Source: Nitrospinaceae bacterium (GTDB lineage Bacteria; Nitrospinota; Nitrospinia; Nitrospinales; Nitrospinaceae). Taken from it: a stretch of DNA of 64,000 nucleotides. The notes beneath the pieces are model-generated. The model had not been told where the DNA came from and ran no database searches. It saw only the letters and a program-made list of their open reading frames with translations. The translations under genes and the position numbers were made by a program. Positions 9,652 to 20,114 of this stretch are shown here, piece by piece. The stretch's first letter is position 1. Each line of letters starts with the position of its first letter. The stretch is taken from positions 1 through 64,000 of the forward strand of contig JAHELC010000038.1 of assembly GCA_024644405.1 (NCBI GenBank). Reading direction: 5' to 3'.

Positions 9652-11249
9652 CTCCTGCTGATTTGGACCACAACGGTCGTTCCTTTTTGGGATTCGGTTT
9701 GAAAATCAACTTGTCCTCCCCAAACCCGGGCGCGTTCCCGCATGCCCAGAATTCCCAGGGATTTTCCATTAAGATGTTTGGAGTCTATGCCGATTCCATC
9801 ATCCTGCACCCGGAGAGTGAGCAGGTTCGACTCATCCTCCAGATTAACTTTGACATGACGCGCCTGGGCATGACGCGCCACATTGTTCAGGGTCTCCTGA
9901 AAAATACGAAACATGGTGGTGGATCGGGCGCGGTCAATCTCGGGTTCAATCAGGTTCAGCTGTAAATCGCAGCGGATCCCGGTACGCCGCTCAAATTCCT
10001 TACCCTGCCAGGAAATGGTTTCCGCCAGACCCAGATCGTCCAATATAGGCGGTCGCAGGTCTTGAATCAATTGTTTTACGGTGGGAATGGTTTGATCGAC
10101 CAGACTGAGAATCGTTTTCGCGTTGTTTTGCAGGGCCGGGGCTTGATCGCGCAGTTTTTTCTGCAGTAACGAAATTTCCAGTTTCAAAGCCGTCAGCACC
10201 TGCGCCAGTTCGTCGTGAATTTCGCGGGCGATGCGGGTGCGCTCCTCTTCCCGGACCATTTCAAGTTGATGATATAAATTGAGCAACTGCTGCCGGGAAA
10301 GGCGGTCTTCCTGCTCCGCCCGCTCACGCTCAACCACCCGCCCCAACAGAGTCCCGATATGGGACATGATCTCCAGCAGTTCACTTTTGGGTTCGGCGGC
10401 CTCTTCGGAAAAAAATTCCATGACCCCCACCACCTCTTCCCGGATCAGCACCGGAAATGCAAAACCCGCCTTCACCCCGAGGTTTTTAGACAGCCGTGCG
10501 CGCGGAAAATTCGGATCCTGCGTCACGTCGATGATCCACGCCGGTTTACCGCTCACCAGCACCCGGCCGGGAAGCCCGATGCCCGGATCGAACGCAGTCG
10601 CTTCGGATATTTCCCGAAATGTTTCAAACTGGTCCAGATCGTCTAAATGCCAAATGGTCGATGACACCAAAGGAGATTTGGCGTTATCGTCCACCAGATA
10701 CAAATGCCCCACCGGCCATCCGGTGTGTTTGCAGATGCGCTGGAGGCAGTATTGAAAAGTTTCGGTTACGTTGCGGGCTTCGTTGGAGGCCACCGCAATA
10801 TCTTTGTGCAATTGGACAAAAGCGCTCTCCTGTTGCAACAGACGGTTGGCCTCATTCAATTGAATTGTTCGATCCTTGACCCGTTCTTCAAGATGAAGGT
10901 GAGCCGCAGCGAGTTTTTTTTGAGAACGATTTTGAAGCTGGCAGAGAAAATAGGTCATCCAGAGTGTGAAGATGGATAAAAAGCGGTTGAGCAACACCTT
11001 CCAGATTTCACCGCCGGCAGGAGACAATAAAAACCCTGCTATGATGAGAAGCGTACCCAGAATGGCTCCTCCCAGAAGCAACTTCCGGTTTCCGGCGAGC
11101 AGACCCAACAACACCAGAAGGATATAAAGCATGCCATCGGCCACCCCGGTGGGAATAAAGGTATCGGCTAAAAATATAGAAACCGCTAAAAAGATCCAGA
11201 CGGCCGTGGTGAGCATAGGGAATTGTCTGAACTTGTTCTTCATGGGCAA
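9648..11249 (-). CDS. Sensor histidine kinase with GAF domain (NarX/HisKA_3 class)
   Basis: A protein of about 530 residues. Four or so hydrophobic segments lie within residues 12-115, followed by a coiled coil, a GAF domain near 160-300 (FDPGIGLPGRVLVSGKPAWI), a HisKA_3 dimerisation helix with the phosphorylated histidine in REIHDELAQ near 345, and a HATPase_c domain (ETLNNVARHAQA, DDGIGID). It phosphorylates the adjacent NarL-type regulator. The frame opens with TTG at 11249; the ATG six bases inside, at 11243, is the more usual start, and neither has a strong ribosome site. The membrane part is short on periplasmic loops, so sensing probably uses the GAF domain. Confidence 0.9.
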   Translation of the reverse strand: MPMKNKFRQFPMLTTAVWIFLAVSIFLADTFIPTGVADGMLYILLVLLGLLAGNRKLLLGGAILGTLLIIAGFLLSPAGGEIWKVLLNRFLSIFTLWMTYFLCQLQNRSQKKLAAAHLHLEERVKDRTIQLNEANRLLQQESAFVQLHKDIAVASNEARNVTETFQYCLQRICKHTGWPVGHLYLVDDNAKSPLVSSTIWHLDDLDQFETFREISEATAFDPGIGLPGRVLVSGKPAWIIDVTQDPNFPRARLSKNLGVKAGFAFPVLIREEVVGVMEFFSEEAAEPKSELLEIMSHIGTLLGRVVERERAEQEDRLSRQQLLNLYHQLEMVREEERTRIAREIHDELAQVLTALKLEISLLQKKLRDQAPALQNNAKTILSLVDQTIPTVKQLIQDLRPPILDDLGLAETISWQGKEFERRTGIRCDLQLNLIEPEIDRARSTTMFRIFQETLNNVARHAQARHVKVNLEDESNLLTLRVQDDGIGIDSKHLNGKSLGILGMRERARVWGGQVDFQTESQKGTTVVVQISRS

Positions 11250-11431
11250 TACTCGAGTTCTTGTTTTGGAAAAAGTATAATCAAAATTCTAACTTAAGAT
11301 ACCGGGTCAATACCAGCAGGAACCGTACGGTTCTTGATTAATAATGAGTTGGGAGATTTAATATTCCCCCCGGGAACCCGTGTGTTCCAGGTTTCAACGG
11401 GCAAAGTGAACGGTTGTTCCCGGCCGGGAAA

Positions 11432-11440
11432 TGGTATAAT
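11432..11440 (+). promoter_or_regulatory. Extended -10 promoter
   Basis: TGGTATAAT, an extended -10 with a perfect TATAAT at 11435-11440, 46 bases before the ATG at 11487. The -35 region (GGTTGT) is weak, as is common with extended -10 sites. Confidence 0.5.
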
Positions 11441-11486
11441 TTTCCAATAATCTGTTGATACTATTTCCAATAAGGAGAAAGGCGCC

Positions 11487-11981
11487 ATGCAAATCAGAAT
11501 CCTTGTTGTTTTGAGCATGATCGGTTTTCTGGCAGCCCAGGCCCAAGCCACCGAACAACGCGGAGCGCTGGTGTTAAACAAAATCCCCATTCTCGAATTC
11601 GAAGATCCCCGCAAAAATGTGTGTATCGCCATGTATGATGTTAAATTTGGCCGGGATGTAGCGGATATGCGCGAATTTCGCGACTTCCTGTGCCAGGGCC
11701 GTTACGAAATGACGGTACGGGGGGAACCCGGACGGACGGTGACTCTGTACGCTCAATTCAATTACGGCAAGAGTAACGGTTTCCTGGTGGTGCGAAAAAA
11801 GGATGACCGGAAAGTTTGGATTCTTGATCTGGAAAGCCTACCCCCGGGGCAATGGACTACCATCCCGGCAAGCCGTGACTCGGGGGGTTATGAAGCGTTT
11901 TACCGGCAAGCGCCCTTGTTCGACCAGAACATTTCGTCGGTGAAGTGGGGCAAGTGGTGGCAGGGAGATAGCCCGAAATAA
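11487..11981 (+). CDS. Secreted hypothetical protein
   Basis: A protein of 164 residues with a signal peptide (MQIRILVVLSMIGFLAAQAQA, cleavage after AQA). The mature part has two cysteines (KNVCIAMYD and FLCQGRYE) about 25 residues apart and a predicted beta-sandwich pattern with many aromatic residues near the end (KWGKWWQG). AAGGAGAAAGG precedes the ATG. It is 14 bases upstream of the radical SAM gene and likely shares its transcript. No family recognised. Confidence 0.65.
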   Translation: MQIRILVVLSMIGFLAAQAQATEQRGALVLNKIPILEFEDPRKNVCIAMYDVKFGRDVADMREFRDFLCQGRYEMTVRGEPGRTVTLYAQFNYGKSNGFLVVRKKDDRKVWILDLESLPPGQWTTIPASRDSGGYEAFYRQAPLFDQNISSVKWGKWWQGDSPK

Positions 11982-11995
11982 AACAGGATCACCCC

Positions 11996-12853
11996 GTGAC
12001 CATTAGCGAAATCCAGTGCCGATCCATCCTCACCCGCGCCGGCGGGTATTTGCATGACGTGTGTTCGCATTCATTAAATCCCTACGTCGGTTGCGGGTTC
12101 GGGCGGTCGGCCTGCGGGGTCGGTTGTTACGTCCGGCACAATGCCTGGTTGACGAAAGGGCGGGATTGGGGAGCTTTCGTCGAGGTCAAAACGAATGCCC
12201 CGGAAGTGTACGTTCAAACCTATGAAGCGGAGCAACGCTGGGCGCATCGGAGGGACCAACCCTTCTCCATATTCTTCTCCAGTTCCACCGAACCCTGGCA
12301 GCCGGTCGAAAAACAATACCGCATTACCCGCCGCCTGTTGGAGGTGATGCGGACGCATCCGCCGGATGAGCTGATCCTGCAAACCCATACTCCCGCCATG
12401 CTTGACGATCTGGATTGGGTCGCTGCATTAACCCGGCAATGCCGATTGCGCGTGCATGTGTCCATTGAAGGCGATACCGAACGCCTGCCCGGCCTGCCGC
12501 CGCCACCGGCGACAGTGCAGGCCCGTATCGAGTTACTGCGCCAATTGAGTTCCGCCGGAATTTTCGCGGTGGCGTGTCTGTCGCCGCTCTATCCCATGCA
12601 GAATCCCGCCGCCTTTTTCGAGCAACTGGCCGGAGCCGGGGCCTCGGCGGTGGTCATCGATCATTTCATTTTAGGCGACGGCACCCGCGAAGGGTCCCGC
12701 ACCTGGAAAACGGATCTGCCGCGTTCCATGGAAGCAGTCGATACCGCATCGACACGCCTCGAGTACCGCGACCGCATCGCCGCCATTGCACAAACTTATC
12801 TGCCGGTCGGCATCTCCGCCGCCGGTTTCGCCGGCCATTATTCCAGTCAGTGA
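11996..12853 (+). CDS. SPL-family radical SAM-like protein
   Basis: A protein of 285 residues starting at GTG. The segment NPYVGCGFGRSACGVGCYV near residues 28-46 matches the cluster region of spore-photoproduct-lyase-like radical SAM proteins. However, the cysteines are spaced C-x5-C-x3-C, not the standard C-x3-C-x2-C. Later parts fit the barrel: FFSSSTEPWQPVE, LILQTHTPAMLDDLDW, VHVSIEGD, and a histidine in FAGHYS at the end. Family members are thought to bind a 4Fe-4S cluster and act on nucleic acid or unknown substrates. Substrate unknown. Whether the altered spacing still binds a cluster is open. Confidence 0.7.
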   Translation: MTISEIQCRSILTRAGGYLHDVCSHSLNPYVGCGFGRSACGVGCYVRHNAWLTKGRDWGAFVEVKTNAPEVYVQTYEAEQRWAHRRDQPFSIFFSSSTEPWQPVEKQYRITRRLLEVMRTHPPDELILQTHTPAMLDDLDWVAALTRQCRLRVHVSIEGDTERLPGLPPPPATVQARIELLRQLSSAGIFAVACLSPLYPMQNPAAFFEQLAGAGASAVVIDHFILGDGTREGSRTWKTDLPRSMEAVDTASTRLEYRDRIAAIAQTYLPVGISAAGFAGHYSSQ

Positions 12854-15058
12854 TTACTTTGGCTTGAACGGAACCAGGGGAGGGCGTTTGGGCAATTGAT
12901 AGTTGCCTGGGTGGAAAATTTTCATCAGGCCGATGCGTTGCGCGGGCCAGGTGCCTTTGTGCACGTTGGTGGGTGCTTTGCCTTCGAACACCAGATATCC
13001 GTACTTGCCGTAATGCGGCAGTTTGCGGATCAGGCCGGGAATGCTGTCCGGGTCGTCGGCGATGATCCAGGTGGCGGCGCGTTCCGGGTCGTGAGGATGC
13101 GGTACGGTGAACACGAAACTGTGATCCTTCCACGCAAACGTTTTGCCTTCAATCGTAACCCCGTTCTTGTTACTTGTCACTTCGAATTGTTTGAGCGCGG
13201 GTATCAAGGATTGCGCCACGACGTTGTCCCTGCCGAACAGCCAAAGTGCTGCATCCGGTGCCGGCAAATAGGTGGTGTCGTCAAATAACCGGGTCGGTTT
13301 GCCCAGGGTCTGGGCGAACCGGGAGTACGCTTTCTGAAGAGGTTGCGAACCGTTTTGGGGAAGCACAGCCACAGCCATTGGCGTGCCGTAACTCTGGCTG
13401 ATGCTCGGCGGTACTTCGCGCGGGTCCAGTTTGCGGAACAAATCAGTATAAGGGTCGAGCATCACCGCTTGCGGTTTGCCTTTTACAAATAATCGCAGTT
13501 CCTGACGGGCTTTCGATGCCAACGTCAGGTTTTCGATTTGGGGCTTATCCGATCCCTCCACCCACACCGCTACCGGCAGGGTCATGTCGAACAGCGGCCG
13601 CTTCTGTTTCTGCAAAACGTTCAAAGAGAGTCGGTATTCGTCCTGGAAATTTTCATAAGAGGCGTCAGCCAGCTCCAGCTCCGGCGCTCCCTTGGCGCGC
13701 ACCCATTGCCGGAAAAAGACGTCCAGCTTTTTGCCCGACGCCGCTTCGAAATGGCCGCGCAGTTCGTCGAACCCGGCGTGACGGAATTTCTGGGTGACGA
13801 AAAATTCGCTCAGGGCTTTTAAAAAAACCTTGTCTCCCAACTCCAGCCGCAGCATGTTGAGCACCATCACCCATTTGCCGTAACCGATGGCCTGCGAGGC
13901 CATGTCGGTGCGTTCTCGAAATTTTTCGAGAGGGAAATCGTTGTCGGCGTTCACGTAGCTGGCGTACTTCATCAATTCCTGAAAACGATAGCGGTCGCCA
14001 TTGCCCTCCAAATCCGGAAACAGGTGATCCGCCAGGTAGGTGGTGAGTCCCTCCGACCAATTGCCGCTTTTGCGGTCGATGTACACGCCGTTGCCCCACC
14101 AGTTGTGGAGGATCTCGTGCGGGTACGACGTGTGCAGAATGAACGGGAAGCGGATCACACGCGAGCCCAACAGCGTGAACGACGGCATGCCGTATCCTGT
14201 CTGCAACGCGTTCTCCACCACCGCGAACTTCACGAACGGATAGGCGCCGATCAGTTTTTGGTAAAACGCGATGTAGGATTTGGCGGCCTCCAGGTATTTC
14301 CGCGCCAGCGCTTTTTCCTTCCCGCGCAGAAAAACATAGAGTTTGACGTCCTCAAACCGGTCGTTGTATTCCTGAAAATGATCGGCGATCAGGAAAATCT
14401 CCTCCATCGGGTCGTCACACTGCCAGAAGGTGTGGCGCGGTCCGTTCACCGTGGTTTCGCGCACGCGCTTGCCCTGGCTGACCACTTTCCATTCGCTGGG
14501 CAGATTGGCCGACAGGGAGAACGTAATCAGAAACTTTCCGCCGGGATCCTCCACCGCCGGATAAAAGTAACTGGCCCCGGATAAAAAGAGACCGTGATCT
14601 TCTTCTTCTCCCGAAGTGCCGGGCGGCGATTCGCCGGATTCCCGCAGGGCGTCAACGTATTTTCCGTGGTAACGGAATTTGATCTGCAGAAAATCCGGCC
14701 ACGGCTGGCCCTCCGGTTTGGAAACGGTGATTTTCTGCAGACGCGTTGTTCCTTCATTTGCGGCCGTCGCGGTCACGGTCCAATTTCCTTTGTGCGGAAT
14801 TTCAGTTTTGTCGATATGGTAATTCGCATGCAGTAGAAAACTGATTGCCGGTTCCCCGCGCTTTCCGGGATACAGGGTTACCAGGTCCTCGATGTGCGCC
14901 GAGTGGTTCGCCGGCTCGAGGGTTACCGACAGATCGTGGTGGGCCGGCCGCACCCAGGGGGCAGCTTCCGCACTTTCGGGCAATCCAGTAAATACACACA
15001 CAAGAACCGCCAGCGTCCACCGGTAGTTTAAAGCTGGTTTTGGAGGAGATTTCACCAC
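12854..15058 (-). CDS. Secreted M1-type metallopeptidase
   Basis: Taken from GTG at 15058 (734 residues), because translation from there gives a signal peptide (ALNYRWTLAVLVCVFTG...AEAA). The longer open frame, which runs into the next gene, gives only arginine-rich sequence. Zinc site HEILHNWWGN with H314, E315 and H318, and a glutamate 18 residues later (GNWSEG, E336), so the spacing is HEXXH-x17-E, one shorter than the classical M1 motif but seen in bacterial relatives. The N-terminal M1 beta domain and a long C-terminal part are present. It probably cleaves peptides in the periplasm. The gene upstream ends 21 bases before the start. Confidence 0.85.
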   Translation of the reverse strand: MVKSPPKPALNYRWTLAVLVCVFTGLPESAEAAPWVRPAHHDLSVTLEPANHSAHIEDLVTLYPGKRGEPAISFLLHANYHIDKTEIPHKGNWTVTATAANEGTTRLQKITVSKPEGQPWPDFLQIKFRYHGKYVDALRESGESPPGTSGEEEDHGLFLSGASYFYPAVEDPGGKFLITFSLSANLPSEWKVVSQGKRVRETTVNGPRHTFWQCDDPMEEIFLIADHFQEYNDRFEDVKLYVFLRGKEKALARKYLEAAKSYIAFYQKLIGAYPFVKFAVVENALQTGYGMPSFTLLGSRVIRFPFILHTSYPHEILHNWWGNGVYIDRKSGNWSEGLTTYLADHLFPDLEGNGDRYRFQELMKYASYVNADNDFPLEKFRERTDMASQAIGYGKWVMVLNMLRLELGDKVFLKALSEFFVTQKFRHAGFDELRGHFEAASGKKLDVFFRQWVRAKGAPELELADASYENFQDEYRLSLNVLQKQKRPLFDMTLPVAVWVEGSDKPQIENLTLASKARQELRLFVKGKPQAVMLDPYTDLFRKLDPREVPPSISQSYGTPMAVAVLPQNGSQPLQKAYSRFAQTLGKPTRLFDDTTYLPAPDAALWLFGRDNVVAQSLIPALKQFEVTSNKNGVTIEGKTFAWKDHSFVFTVPHPHDPERAATWIIADDPDSIPGLIRKLPHYGKYGYLVFEGKAPTNVHKGTWPAQRIGLMKIFHPGNYQLPKRPPLVPFKPK

Positions 15059-15078
15059 GTCTATGGAAAAGTAGGAGG

Positions 15079-15462
15079 TTAGCTGAGTACGGCGTCGATG
15101 CCGCGATGCGCGCCGCCGAGCACGCGCACGATCACCCGGTTGGGCAGGCAGGCGGCGAACCGGTCGGCGTACTGGATGTATCCGGATTTGATGCACAGTT
15201 TGCGGTTGCAGGGCGATTTCAGCACGCGCGCCTTGCCGTCTTTGATCTCCACTTCCGTTTCGCCGATGGGACCGGTGACGTGTACGACCCGGTTCTCCGA
15301 CAACGGCAGGCGTTCGACTTCCTTATGGTCGACTTCGATGACTACCCAACTGCCTTTGCGCTTGCCCAGATCCACCTGTGCGAACAGAAAAATATTCAGC
15401 GCAAACAGGCAGGCGATCAGAATTTTATCGGCTCGCGTGATTCGCATGCTTAAGTCTACCAC
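15079..15462 (-). CDS. NusG domain II-containing membrane-anchored protein
   Basis: A protein of up to 127 residues; the second ATG (MRITRADK, 15447) is a likely alternative start. One membrane segment (ILIACLFALNIFLFAQ) is followed by a NusG domain II (DUF1312) fold: RVVHVTGPIGETEVEIKDG, then SPCNRKLCIKSGYI, CLPNRVIVRV. Such small proteins are common beside RnfG/ApbE or cell-envelope genes and probably face the periplasm. Three cysteines sit in the usual places (PCNRKLC...ACLPN). It is 21 bases upstream of the M1 peptidase, in one operon. Role unknown. Confidence 0.85.
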   Translation of the reverse strand: MVDLSMRITRADKILIACLFALNIFLFAQVDLGKRKGSWVVIEVDHKEVERLPLSENRVVHVTGPIGETEVEIKDGKARVLKSPCNRKLCIKSGYIQYADRFAACLPNRVIVRVLGGAHRGIDAVLS

Positions 15463-15489
15463 CTCTTTGTAAGTGAGGCTAAATATTCT

Positions 15490-15510
15490 CTCCGGGCATG
15501 GCCCGGTTAT
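15490..15510. repeat. Family B hairpin at the recG stop codon
   Basis: CTCCGGGCATGGCCCGGTTAT. Read on the recG strand it is TAA, then CCGGGC-CAT-GCCCGG. The recG stop TAA is the first three bases of the unit. The same arrangement is at yebC (40708-40732). Confidence 0.6.
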
Positions 15511-17684
15511 AGAATATCCATAAAATCCAAGCGGTCGCCGAGGTATTCCTGAAATGCTGTTTTCAGGTTCTGATGCTCGGGGTCTGTGAGTTTGGGGTCG
15601 CGGTCGATCAGGGCGAAGGCTTCCTTGCGCGTGGTCTCGATGATTTTGATGTCGCGGATGATGTCGGCGAACCGCAGTGACGGCATGCCGGACTGGCGCG
15701 TGCCCATGAAGTCGCCGGGACCGCGTATTTGCAGATCCTGTTCGGCGATTTTGAATCCGTCGCAGGAATCCATCATGGCCTTGACGCGCAGTTTGCCGTC
15801 GTCGGTCAGGGGCAGGTAGGCGACCAGCAGGCAGAACGAGTTGTGTTTCCCGCGCCCGACGCGTCCCCGCAGTTGGTGCAGTTGCGCCAGGCCGAATCGT
15901 TCGGAATGTTCGATCAGCATCACCGTAGCGTTGGGCACGTCAATCCCCACTTCGATGACGGTGGTGGCGACCAGGATATCCGATTTTCCCTCCTTGAACT
16001 CGGCCATGATGCGCTGGCGTTCTTCCTTTTTGAGTTTGCCGTGGATCAGGGCGACCGCGACCTCCGGAAACCGTTTCTGGAGATCCTCGTACACTTCCAG
16101 CACCGTTTTCAAATCCTTGGTTTCCGATTCTTCAATCAGCGGGCAGACCACGTAGGCCTGCCGCCCCTTACCGATTTCTTTTTTCAGAAAGGCGTACGCC
16201 TTGTCGCGCTGGTTTGCGTAATAGCGTTTGGTCTGGATGGGTTGGCGGCCCGGCGGCATTTCGTCGAGCACCGACACATCCATATCGCCGTACAATGTCA
16301 TCGCCAGCGAGCGCGGAATGGGCGTGGCGGTCATCACCAGCACGTGCGGATAGACACCTTTCTTGCTGATCGCTTCCCGTTGCAACACGCCGAAGCGGTG
16401 TTGTTCGTCGATCACTGCCAGTCCCAGTTGTTTAAACTCGACCCCTTTCTGGATCAGCGCATGGGTGCCGACAGCGATCTGCGTCTTTCCTTCCCGGATG
16501 TTTGCGAGCAGGGCTTTCTTTTCTCTGGCGGGCATGGCGCTGGTCAACAGTTCCGCTCGAATGCCCAGCGCTTCGCAGAAGGGCTGGATGTTCAGGTAGT
16601 GCTGTTCCGCGAGTAATTCGGTGGGCGCCATCAGCGCGCCCTGCATGCCGTTGTCGACGGCGGTGAGGAGCGAGATGAGGGCGACGATGGTTTTACCGCT
16701 GCCGACATCGCCGTGGAGCAGGCGGTTCATCGGACGGCTTTGCTCCAGGTCGTCCATGATATGCCCCAGCACCTTGATCTGGGCACCGGTCAATTCGAAG
16801 GGCATGAGCCGCATGAACCGGTGGATGGTATCGCCGCGGGTTTTGAGTGGCGTGCCCGGTTCCTCCTGCTGGGTGTGTTTGCGTTTGAACGCCAGGCCGA
16901 GTTGCAGGAGAAACAATTCCTCAAACACCAGCCGCACCTGGGCCTCGGTGCGGAATTGTTTCAGCAGGTTCTCCTGGGTGCCCAGCGGCGGGAAATGGGT
17001 TTCGCGGAACGCCGTGGCGCGGTCGGGCAGATGATTGCGCCGCCGGATGTCTCCCGGCAGAAATTCCTCCAGCAGGGATGCGTACTGATCCACCAGAACT
17101 TTCATAATGGCGCGCAGGGATTTTTGATACAGCCCTTCGGTGGTGGAGTAGATGGGGATGATGCTGCCGATGTCCAGTGGATCGGCTTCCTCCTCCAAAC
17201 TGATATCGACATCCGGGTGGATGATTTCCAGACCCTCGCCCGCATACCGGTTGCGGGTCGGCTTGCCGGACACGATCAACAGCCGCCCGATCGCGTAGCG
17301 TTCCTTCATATATTTTTCGTTGAACTTGAACCACTTGATGGGTATGGTCCCGGTGTCGTCCTGCACCGAGACTTCGAGAATTTTCCTGCGGCGTCGAAGT
17401 TGCTGGATATGGACGTCGGACACCTTGCCCTGAAAGGTGATCTGCTCGCCTTCAAGCAATTCCCCGATTTTTTTGACCCGGCTCCGGTCTTCGTAGCGGT
17501 GCGGAATGAAATAGAGGCAGTGCTCCACCGTTTCCAACCCCAGTTTGTGGAGCAGGAGAGAGCGCTTGGGGCCGACTCCCTTGATGTACTGGATGGAATC
17601 GTCGAGAGACCGGCTTGTCTTTGTTTTTTCCGTTGTTTGCATGAACGGTTCGTGTTGGGGGAGGTTGACCTGTGCAGAATCCAC
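15507..17684 (-). CDS. recG: ATP-dependent DNA helicase RecG
   Basis: Regresses stalled replication forks and unwinds branched DNA. The frame encodes 725 residues; ATG at residue 15 (17642) is an alternative start. A helix-hairpin-helix-like N-terminus (YIKGVGPKRSLLLHKLG, about 33-50) is followed by the OB wedge domain near 70-160, Walker A GDVGSGKT at 325-332, the DEQH box at 426-429 as usual in RecG, and the C-terminal helicase motifs (ATTVIEVGIDVPNA, QLRGRVGRG). Length is normal. The gene stands alone and ends in a palindromic repeat. The divergent neighbour is rsh, with a 183-base gap. Confidence 0.97.
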   Translation of the reverse strand: MDSAQVNLPQHEPFMQTTEKTKTSRSLDDSIQYIKGVGPKRSLLLHKLGLETVEHCLYFIPHRYEDRSRVKKIGELLEGEQITFQGKVSDVHIQQLRRRRKILEVSVQDDTGTIPIKWFKFNEKYMKERYAIGRLLIVSGKPTRNRYAGEGLEIIHPDVDISLEEEADPLDIGSIIPIYSTTEGLYQKSLRAIMKVLVDQYASLLEEFLPGDIRRRNHLPDRATAFRETHFPPLGTQENLLKQFRTEAQVRLVFEELFLLQLGLAFKRKHTQQEEPGTPLKTRGDTIHRFMRLMPFELTGAQIKVLGHIMDDLEQSRPMNRLLHGDVGSGKTIVALISLLTAVDNGMQGALMAPTELLAEQHYLNIQPFCEALGIRAELLTSAMPAREKKALLANIREGKTQIAVGTHALIQKGVEFKQLGLAVIDEQHRFGVLQREAISKKGVYPHVLVMTATPIPRSLAMTLYGDMDVSVLDEMPPGRQPIQTKRYYANQRDKAYAFLKKEIGKGRQAYVVCPLIEESETKDLKTVLEVYEDLQKRFPEVAVALIHGKLKKEERQRIMAEFKEGKSDILVATTVIEVGIDVPNATVMLIEHSERFGLAQLHQLRGRVGRGKHNSFCLLVAYLPLTDDGKLRVKAMMDSCDGFKIAEQDLQIRGPGDFMGTRQSGMPSLRFADIIRDIKIIETTRKEAFALIDRDPKLTDPEHQNLKTAFQEYLGDRLDFMDIL

Positions 17685-17867
17685 GTTGCGCCAACGCGTC
17701 CCACATCCTACACAGAAACGGCTGGGGGATAAAAGTAAATTGACACCCGGCCCGGTTAGGAATATTCTTTCAATGGGGTTAAATCTATTAAAAATAAGGG
17801 TTTTGTTTATAAAGGCCCCTGATCGGTACGTTCAAAAAATTTAAGAGCCTGCGAGGTTGTAATACCC

Positions 17868-20114
17868 ATGCGTCAGTTGGATGAAATCACCGAGGCCGTT
17901 TTGGCCTATCACCCGGAAGCGGACGTCGACATTATTCTGGATGCCTACCTCTTTTCCGCGAAAGCGCACCGCGGCCAGAGCCGGCAATCCGGAGAGGCGT
18001 ATCTGTCGCATCCGGTAGAGGTGGCGTACAACCTGACGCGGTTGAAGATGGATGAAAAAACCGTGGCGGCGGGACTCCTGCACGACACGCTGGAAGACAC
18101 CCTGGCCACCGAAGATGAAATCAAAGAGCTGTTTGGTGATGAAATTTACCACATGGTCGACGGGGTGACCAAGATCAGCCAGGTCCAGTTCGCCAGCTGG
18201 GAAGAAAAACAGGCGGAAAACTACCGCAAGATGATTCTGGCCATGGCGCATGACATCCGCGTCGTTTTGATCAAGCTGGCGGACCGCGCCCATAACCTGC
18301 AGACCCTCGAATCCCTTTCCCCCGAGCAACAGGACCGTATTTCCAGGGAAACCCTGGACATTTACGCCCCCATCGCCAACCGTCTGGGCATTGGCTGGCT
18401 GAAGGCGGAATTGGAGGACGGGTCCTTCCAGTATGTCCGCCCGGAAAAATACAAATCGATTGTGGACCGCATGCACCAGGGGGAGGACGAACGCAACGCT
18501 CTGGTTAAAAACGTTTGCGAAGCGATGGAAAAGGAACTGGTCGTCGCGCAGATAAAAGGGGTGGTGACCGGGCGGTCCAAGCATTATTACAGCATCTATA
18601 AAAAAATGATGCTCCAGCAGATCGACCTGGAAGACGTGTACGACCTGATCGGCGTCCGGGTCATCACCGATTCACTCAAGGATTGTTACGCGGCGCTCGG
18701 TCTGGTGCATTCGTTGTGGCGTCCCATTCCGGGAAAATTCAAGGACTACATCGCCATGCCCAAGCCCAACATGTATCAGTCCCTGCACACCACCGTCAAC
18801 GGTCCCAACGGCCAGCGGGTGGAGGTGCAGATCCGCAGCAAGGAAATGCACAAGGTGGCGGAGGAAGGCATCGCGGCGCATTGGCAGTACAAGGACGGCG
18901 ACAACAAGACCAAAAAGCAGGAAGATCACTTGAGCTGGGTCCGGCATCTGCTGGAAGCGCAGTCGGAAATTCAAAATCCGAAGGATTTTCTCAATGCGTT
19001 CAAGGTGGATTTATTTTTCCAGGAGGTCTACGTGTTCACCCCGGAAGGGGATGTCATTGCCCTGCCGCGCGGCGCCACGCCGGTGGATTTTGCCTATCAG
19101 GTGCACACGGACATCGGCAACCATTGCCTGGCGGCCAAGGTCAACGGCAAAATCGTTACTCTGAAATACAAAATGAAAAACGGCGACCGGGTGGAAATTC
19201 TAACCTCCAAACAAAAACACCCCAGCCGCGACTGGCTGTCGTTTGTCAAAACCTCCAAGGCCCGAAGCAAAATCATCCACTACGTCAACCACCGGGAGCG
19301 GGAGAAGAGCCTGGAATTGGGTCGGGAAATTCTGGAAACGGAGATTCGCAAATACGGGTTCAATCCTGCTGAAGTATTAAAGGGCAAAAACCTGGACGAG
19401 GCCATTCATGCGGCCGGATTCAATACCCTGGATAATTTGTACATAGGCATCGGGTTCGGCAAAACTTCAGTGCGCCATGTGGTGGACAAACTGTTACCCA
19501 AGAAAACGTTGGAGGAATTTGCAAAGCAGAAGCCGACGGTCAAGGTCAGCGAACCCACTGGGGAGAGCCGGGGCGGGGGCAGCGGCATTAAGGTGAGAAG
19601 CTTCGGCGAGGACATGATGCTGAGAATCGGTAAATGCTGCAATCCAGTGCCGGGGGATACGATTATCGGATACATCACCCGCGGCCGGGGAGTGTCGATC
19701 CACAGCGTGGATTGCCCCAGTATGATGTCGCTGGCTGGAGAAACCGAACGCCTGGTGGAGGTGGAATGGGATACCACTCATAAAACGCCGTTTCCCGCGC
19801 GCATCTCCATTGTCACCGAGGACAAGCCCGGCCTGTTGGCGAAAATCAGCAGCACCGTTTCCGAGTGCAATGTCAACATGACTCGTGCCAACGTTCAGAC
19901 GAGTGCGTTGAAACGCGCCTATTTTGATTTGAGTTTGGAAATTCTGGACCTGGATCACCTCAACCGAACCCTGGAAACCCTCCGTAAAATACCGGGCGTG
20001 ATTCACGTTGAGCGCACGAAAGAATACAGCAAAAAGATGTCCAGAAAAAAGTCGGGGGACAATCAAGGGGACAATGCGGGATCTTCGGAAGGAACGGGTG
20101 TTTGGGTTAACTGA
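17868..20114 (+). CDS. rsh: Bifunctional (p)ppGpp synthetase/hydrolase, RelA/SpoT family
   Basis: Makes and probably degrades (p)ppGpp, the stringent-response alarmone. 748 residues: HD hydrolase domain with HD at 72-73 (GLLHDTLED) and H48 in YLSHPVE, synthetase domain near 230-350 ([23 protein letters not shown]), TGS near 387-450, and a C-terminal ACT domain near 650-720. The intact HD motif argues for hydrolase activity. The last 30 residues are a low-complexity tail ([15 protein letters not shown]) beyond the usual end. The stop overlaps the convergent rpmB by eight bases. Confidence 0.96.
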   Translation: MRQLDEITEAVLAYHPEADVDIILDAYLFSAKAHRGQSRQSGEAYLSHPVEVAYNLTRLKMDEKTVAAGLLHDTLEDTLATEDEIKELFGDEIYHMVDGVTKISQVQFASWEEKQAENYRKMILAMAHDIRVVLIKLADRAHNLQTLESLSPEQQDRISRETLDIYAPIANRLGIGWLKAELEDGSFQYVRPEKYKSIVDRMHQGEDERNALVKNVCEAMEKELVVAQIKGVVTGRSKHYYSIYKKMMLQQIDLEDVYDLIGVRVITDSLKDCYAALGLVHSLWRPIPGKFKDYIAMPKPNMYQSLHTTVNGPNGQRVEVQIRSKEMHKVAEEGIAAHWQYKDGDNKTKKQEDHLSWVRHLLEAQSEIQNPKDFLNAFKVDLFFQEVYVFTPEGDVIALPRGATPVDFAYQVHTDIGNHCLAAKVNGKIVTLKYKMKNGDRVEILTSKQKHPSRDWLSFVKTSKARSKIIHYVNHREREKSLELGREILETEIRKYGFNPAEVLKGKNLDEAIHAAGFNTLDNLYIGIGFGKTSVRHVVDKLLPKKTLEEFAKQKPTVKVSEPTGESRGGGSGIKVRSFGEDMMLRIGKCCNPVPGDTIIGYITRGRGVSIHSVDCPSMMSLAGETERLVEVEWDTTHKTPFPARISIVTEDKPGLLAKISSTVSECNVNMTRANVQTSALKRAYFDLSLEILDLDHLNRTLETLRKIPGVIHVERTKEYSKKMSRKKSGDNQGDNAGSSEGTGVWVN

